Assembly: GCA_013368445.1 (NCBI GenBank)
Contig: JAACJO010000041.1
Span: 62,001-126,000, forward strand
Source: Leucocoprinus leucothites
Lineage: Eukaryota; Basidiomycota; Agaricomycetes; Agaricales; Agaricaceae
Direction of reading: 5' to 3'
Length of the DNA: 64,000 nt
Shown here: piece by piece, positions 63,361-64,000 of the stretch
How the letters are laid out: each line of letters opens with the position of its first letter
Numbering within the stretch: position 1 is the first letter of the stretch
Program-made: the position numbers and the translations under genes
Notes under the pieces: generated by a model
Told to the model about the DNA's origin: nothing
Seen by the model: the letters and a program-made list of their open reading frames with translations, nothing else
Databases searched by the model: none

Positions 63361-64000
63361 ATGTCTGGTAAGAACAAACCCATCTCTTCTGTTCGTATCT
63401 ATTCGCAAAACGTGGGACGCTCTTATGCCCTGGTTGATACTATACTCGAGTCCAAAAAGCTGGACTTCGATATCATTTTTCTACAGGAACCTCCATGGAA
63501 TCATATTCGAAAAGCACCTTCTATGACTAACCCTGGGGGGGATGATGTCATAGGTGCTCCTATTCACCCTGAGTGGCTGTGTATGGTTTGCCCTACCAAG
63601 CCAAATGACCCCCGACCCCGTACTCTGACTTACGTTCACAGATGCCTACTTCGCATGAGGCCCATTCTTTGACAAGAGTGGGTTAACCACCGTGATATAC
63701 AAATCTTGGGTTTATTCAACCAGGGTAACTATATTCATCTACTTAATATATACTCTGACTCGTCCTCGTCGGCGATCAATTTTCTTTCAACGAACTTCAT
63801 CAACATCCCTAATGTTATATATATGGGAGGGGACTTTAATTGTCAATCTCCAGAATGGGACCCTTCAGCTACTTACGTCCCTATGTCAGCTATAACTCTA
63901 ATGGAGTTAGCGGATGACTTCAATCTTACAAGGTCCTCACCGACCTCATTATCCCCTACTCATTTCTCTTCCATTGAAAGTCATGACAATTCAGTTATCG
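63361..64000 (+). pseudogene. TadL-7 ORF2 start (APE endonuclease), partial
   Basis: ATG 63361 (MSGKNKPISSV). Endonuclease motifs SQN, FLQEPPW and GGDFN are visible before the window ends. A TGA at 63670-63672 replaces the CGA of intact copies. It is the same stop as in TadL-6. The frame is otherwise open to 64000. Confidence 0.88.

Larger units (their letters stand above)
54962..64000 (+). mobile_element. TadL-7: LINE interrupted by Cop-2, runs off the window
   Basis: Starts near 54962-54968 with the LINE 5' end (tcctcctttccctcttacc) and continues through ORF1, split by Cop-2 (55787-61338, TSD to 61343), into ORF2 up to the window edge. The copia target duplication cactg is exact. Confidence 0.92.

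Noticed and set aside
1..64000. Host genes, tRNA or rRNA genes
   Set aside because: All recognisable coding sequence could be assigned to transposable elements; no cloverleaf or rRNA segment was noticed, though without a covariance search this is not exhaustive.

Overview
This window carries no ordinary host gene that I can recognise. It is a dense, nested pile of transposable elements from a fungal genome, most likely a transposon-rich basidiomycete (Agaricomycete type). That guess rests on the Tad1-like LINEs with zinc-knuckle ORF1 and APE-RT-RNase H ORF2, a Ty1/copia element, a Tc1/mariner element, and heavy CpG-type decay; the species cannot be named. Working names: TadL-1 to -7 are copies of one Tad-like LINE (unit about 7.0 kb). 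GagL-1 to -10 are copies of a gag-only non-LTR family (unit about 2.3 kb). Cop-1 and Cop-2 are Ty1/copia copies. TRG is a gag-only LTR element. 'Tail-T' is a short 3' tail family.

Layout. 1-4319: TadL-1 (minus) broken by GagL-2 and by a 5'-truncated LINE end, with GagL-1 at the window edge. 4320-6614: solo copia LTR, tail-T, GagL scraps, a chimeric gag/LINE/tail insertion (4870-6120) and an antisense copia piece. 6615-13409: TadL-2 (plus) holding GagL-5. 13496-50779: remains of Cop-1, split by TadL-3 (15453-21157) and by TadL-4 (21510-48850). Inside TadL-4 sits TadL-5 (27816-48152), which holds GagL-6 (intact gag), GagL-7 (carrying an intact Tc1 element) and TadL-6; TadL-6 in turn carries TRG. 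50834-53908: two GagL copies tail to tail. 53912-54961: GagL-10. 54962-64000: TadL-7, interrupted by a full-length copia element, Cop-2 (55787-61338). Target-site duplications were read directly for most insertions, and removing Cop-2 plus one duplication restores a 919-codon reading frame exactly.

Open, apparently intact genes are only four: the GagL-6 gag (31063-32934), the Tc1 transposase (34772-35791), the TRG gag (42304-43338) and the Cop-2 polyprotein (56544-60974). All TadL copies are disabled, mainly by C-to-T/G-to-A changes that give TGA or TAG and often destroy the RT catalytic aspartates.

The most interesting theme is parasitism by gag-only elements in both retrotransposon classes. 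GagL shares 5' and 3' terminal motifs with TadL and keeps a gag but no endonuclease or RT. TRG shares its primer-binding site and LTR ends with copia and keeps only a gag. A tail-to-tail gag inverted repeat (a possible hairpin RNA source), a template-switch chimera and mosaic gag genes add to this picture.
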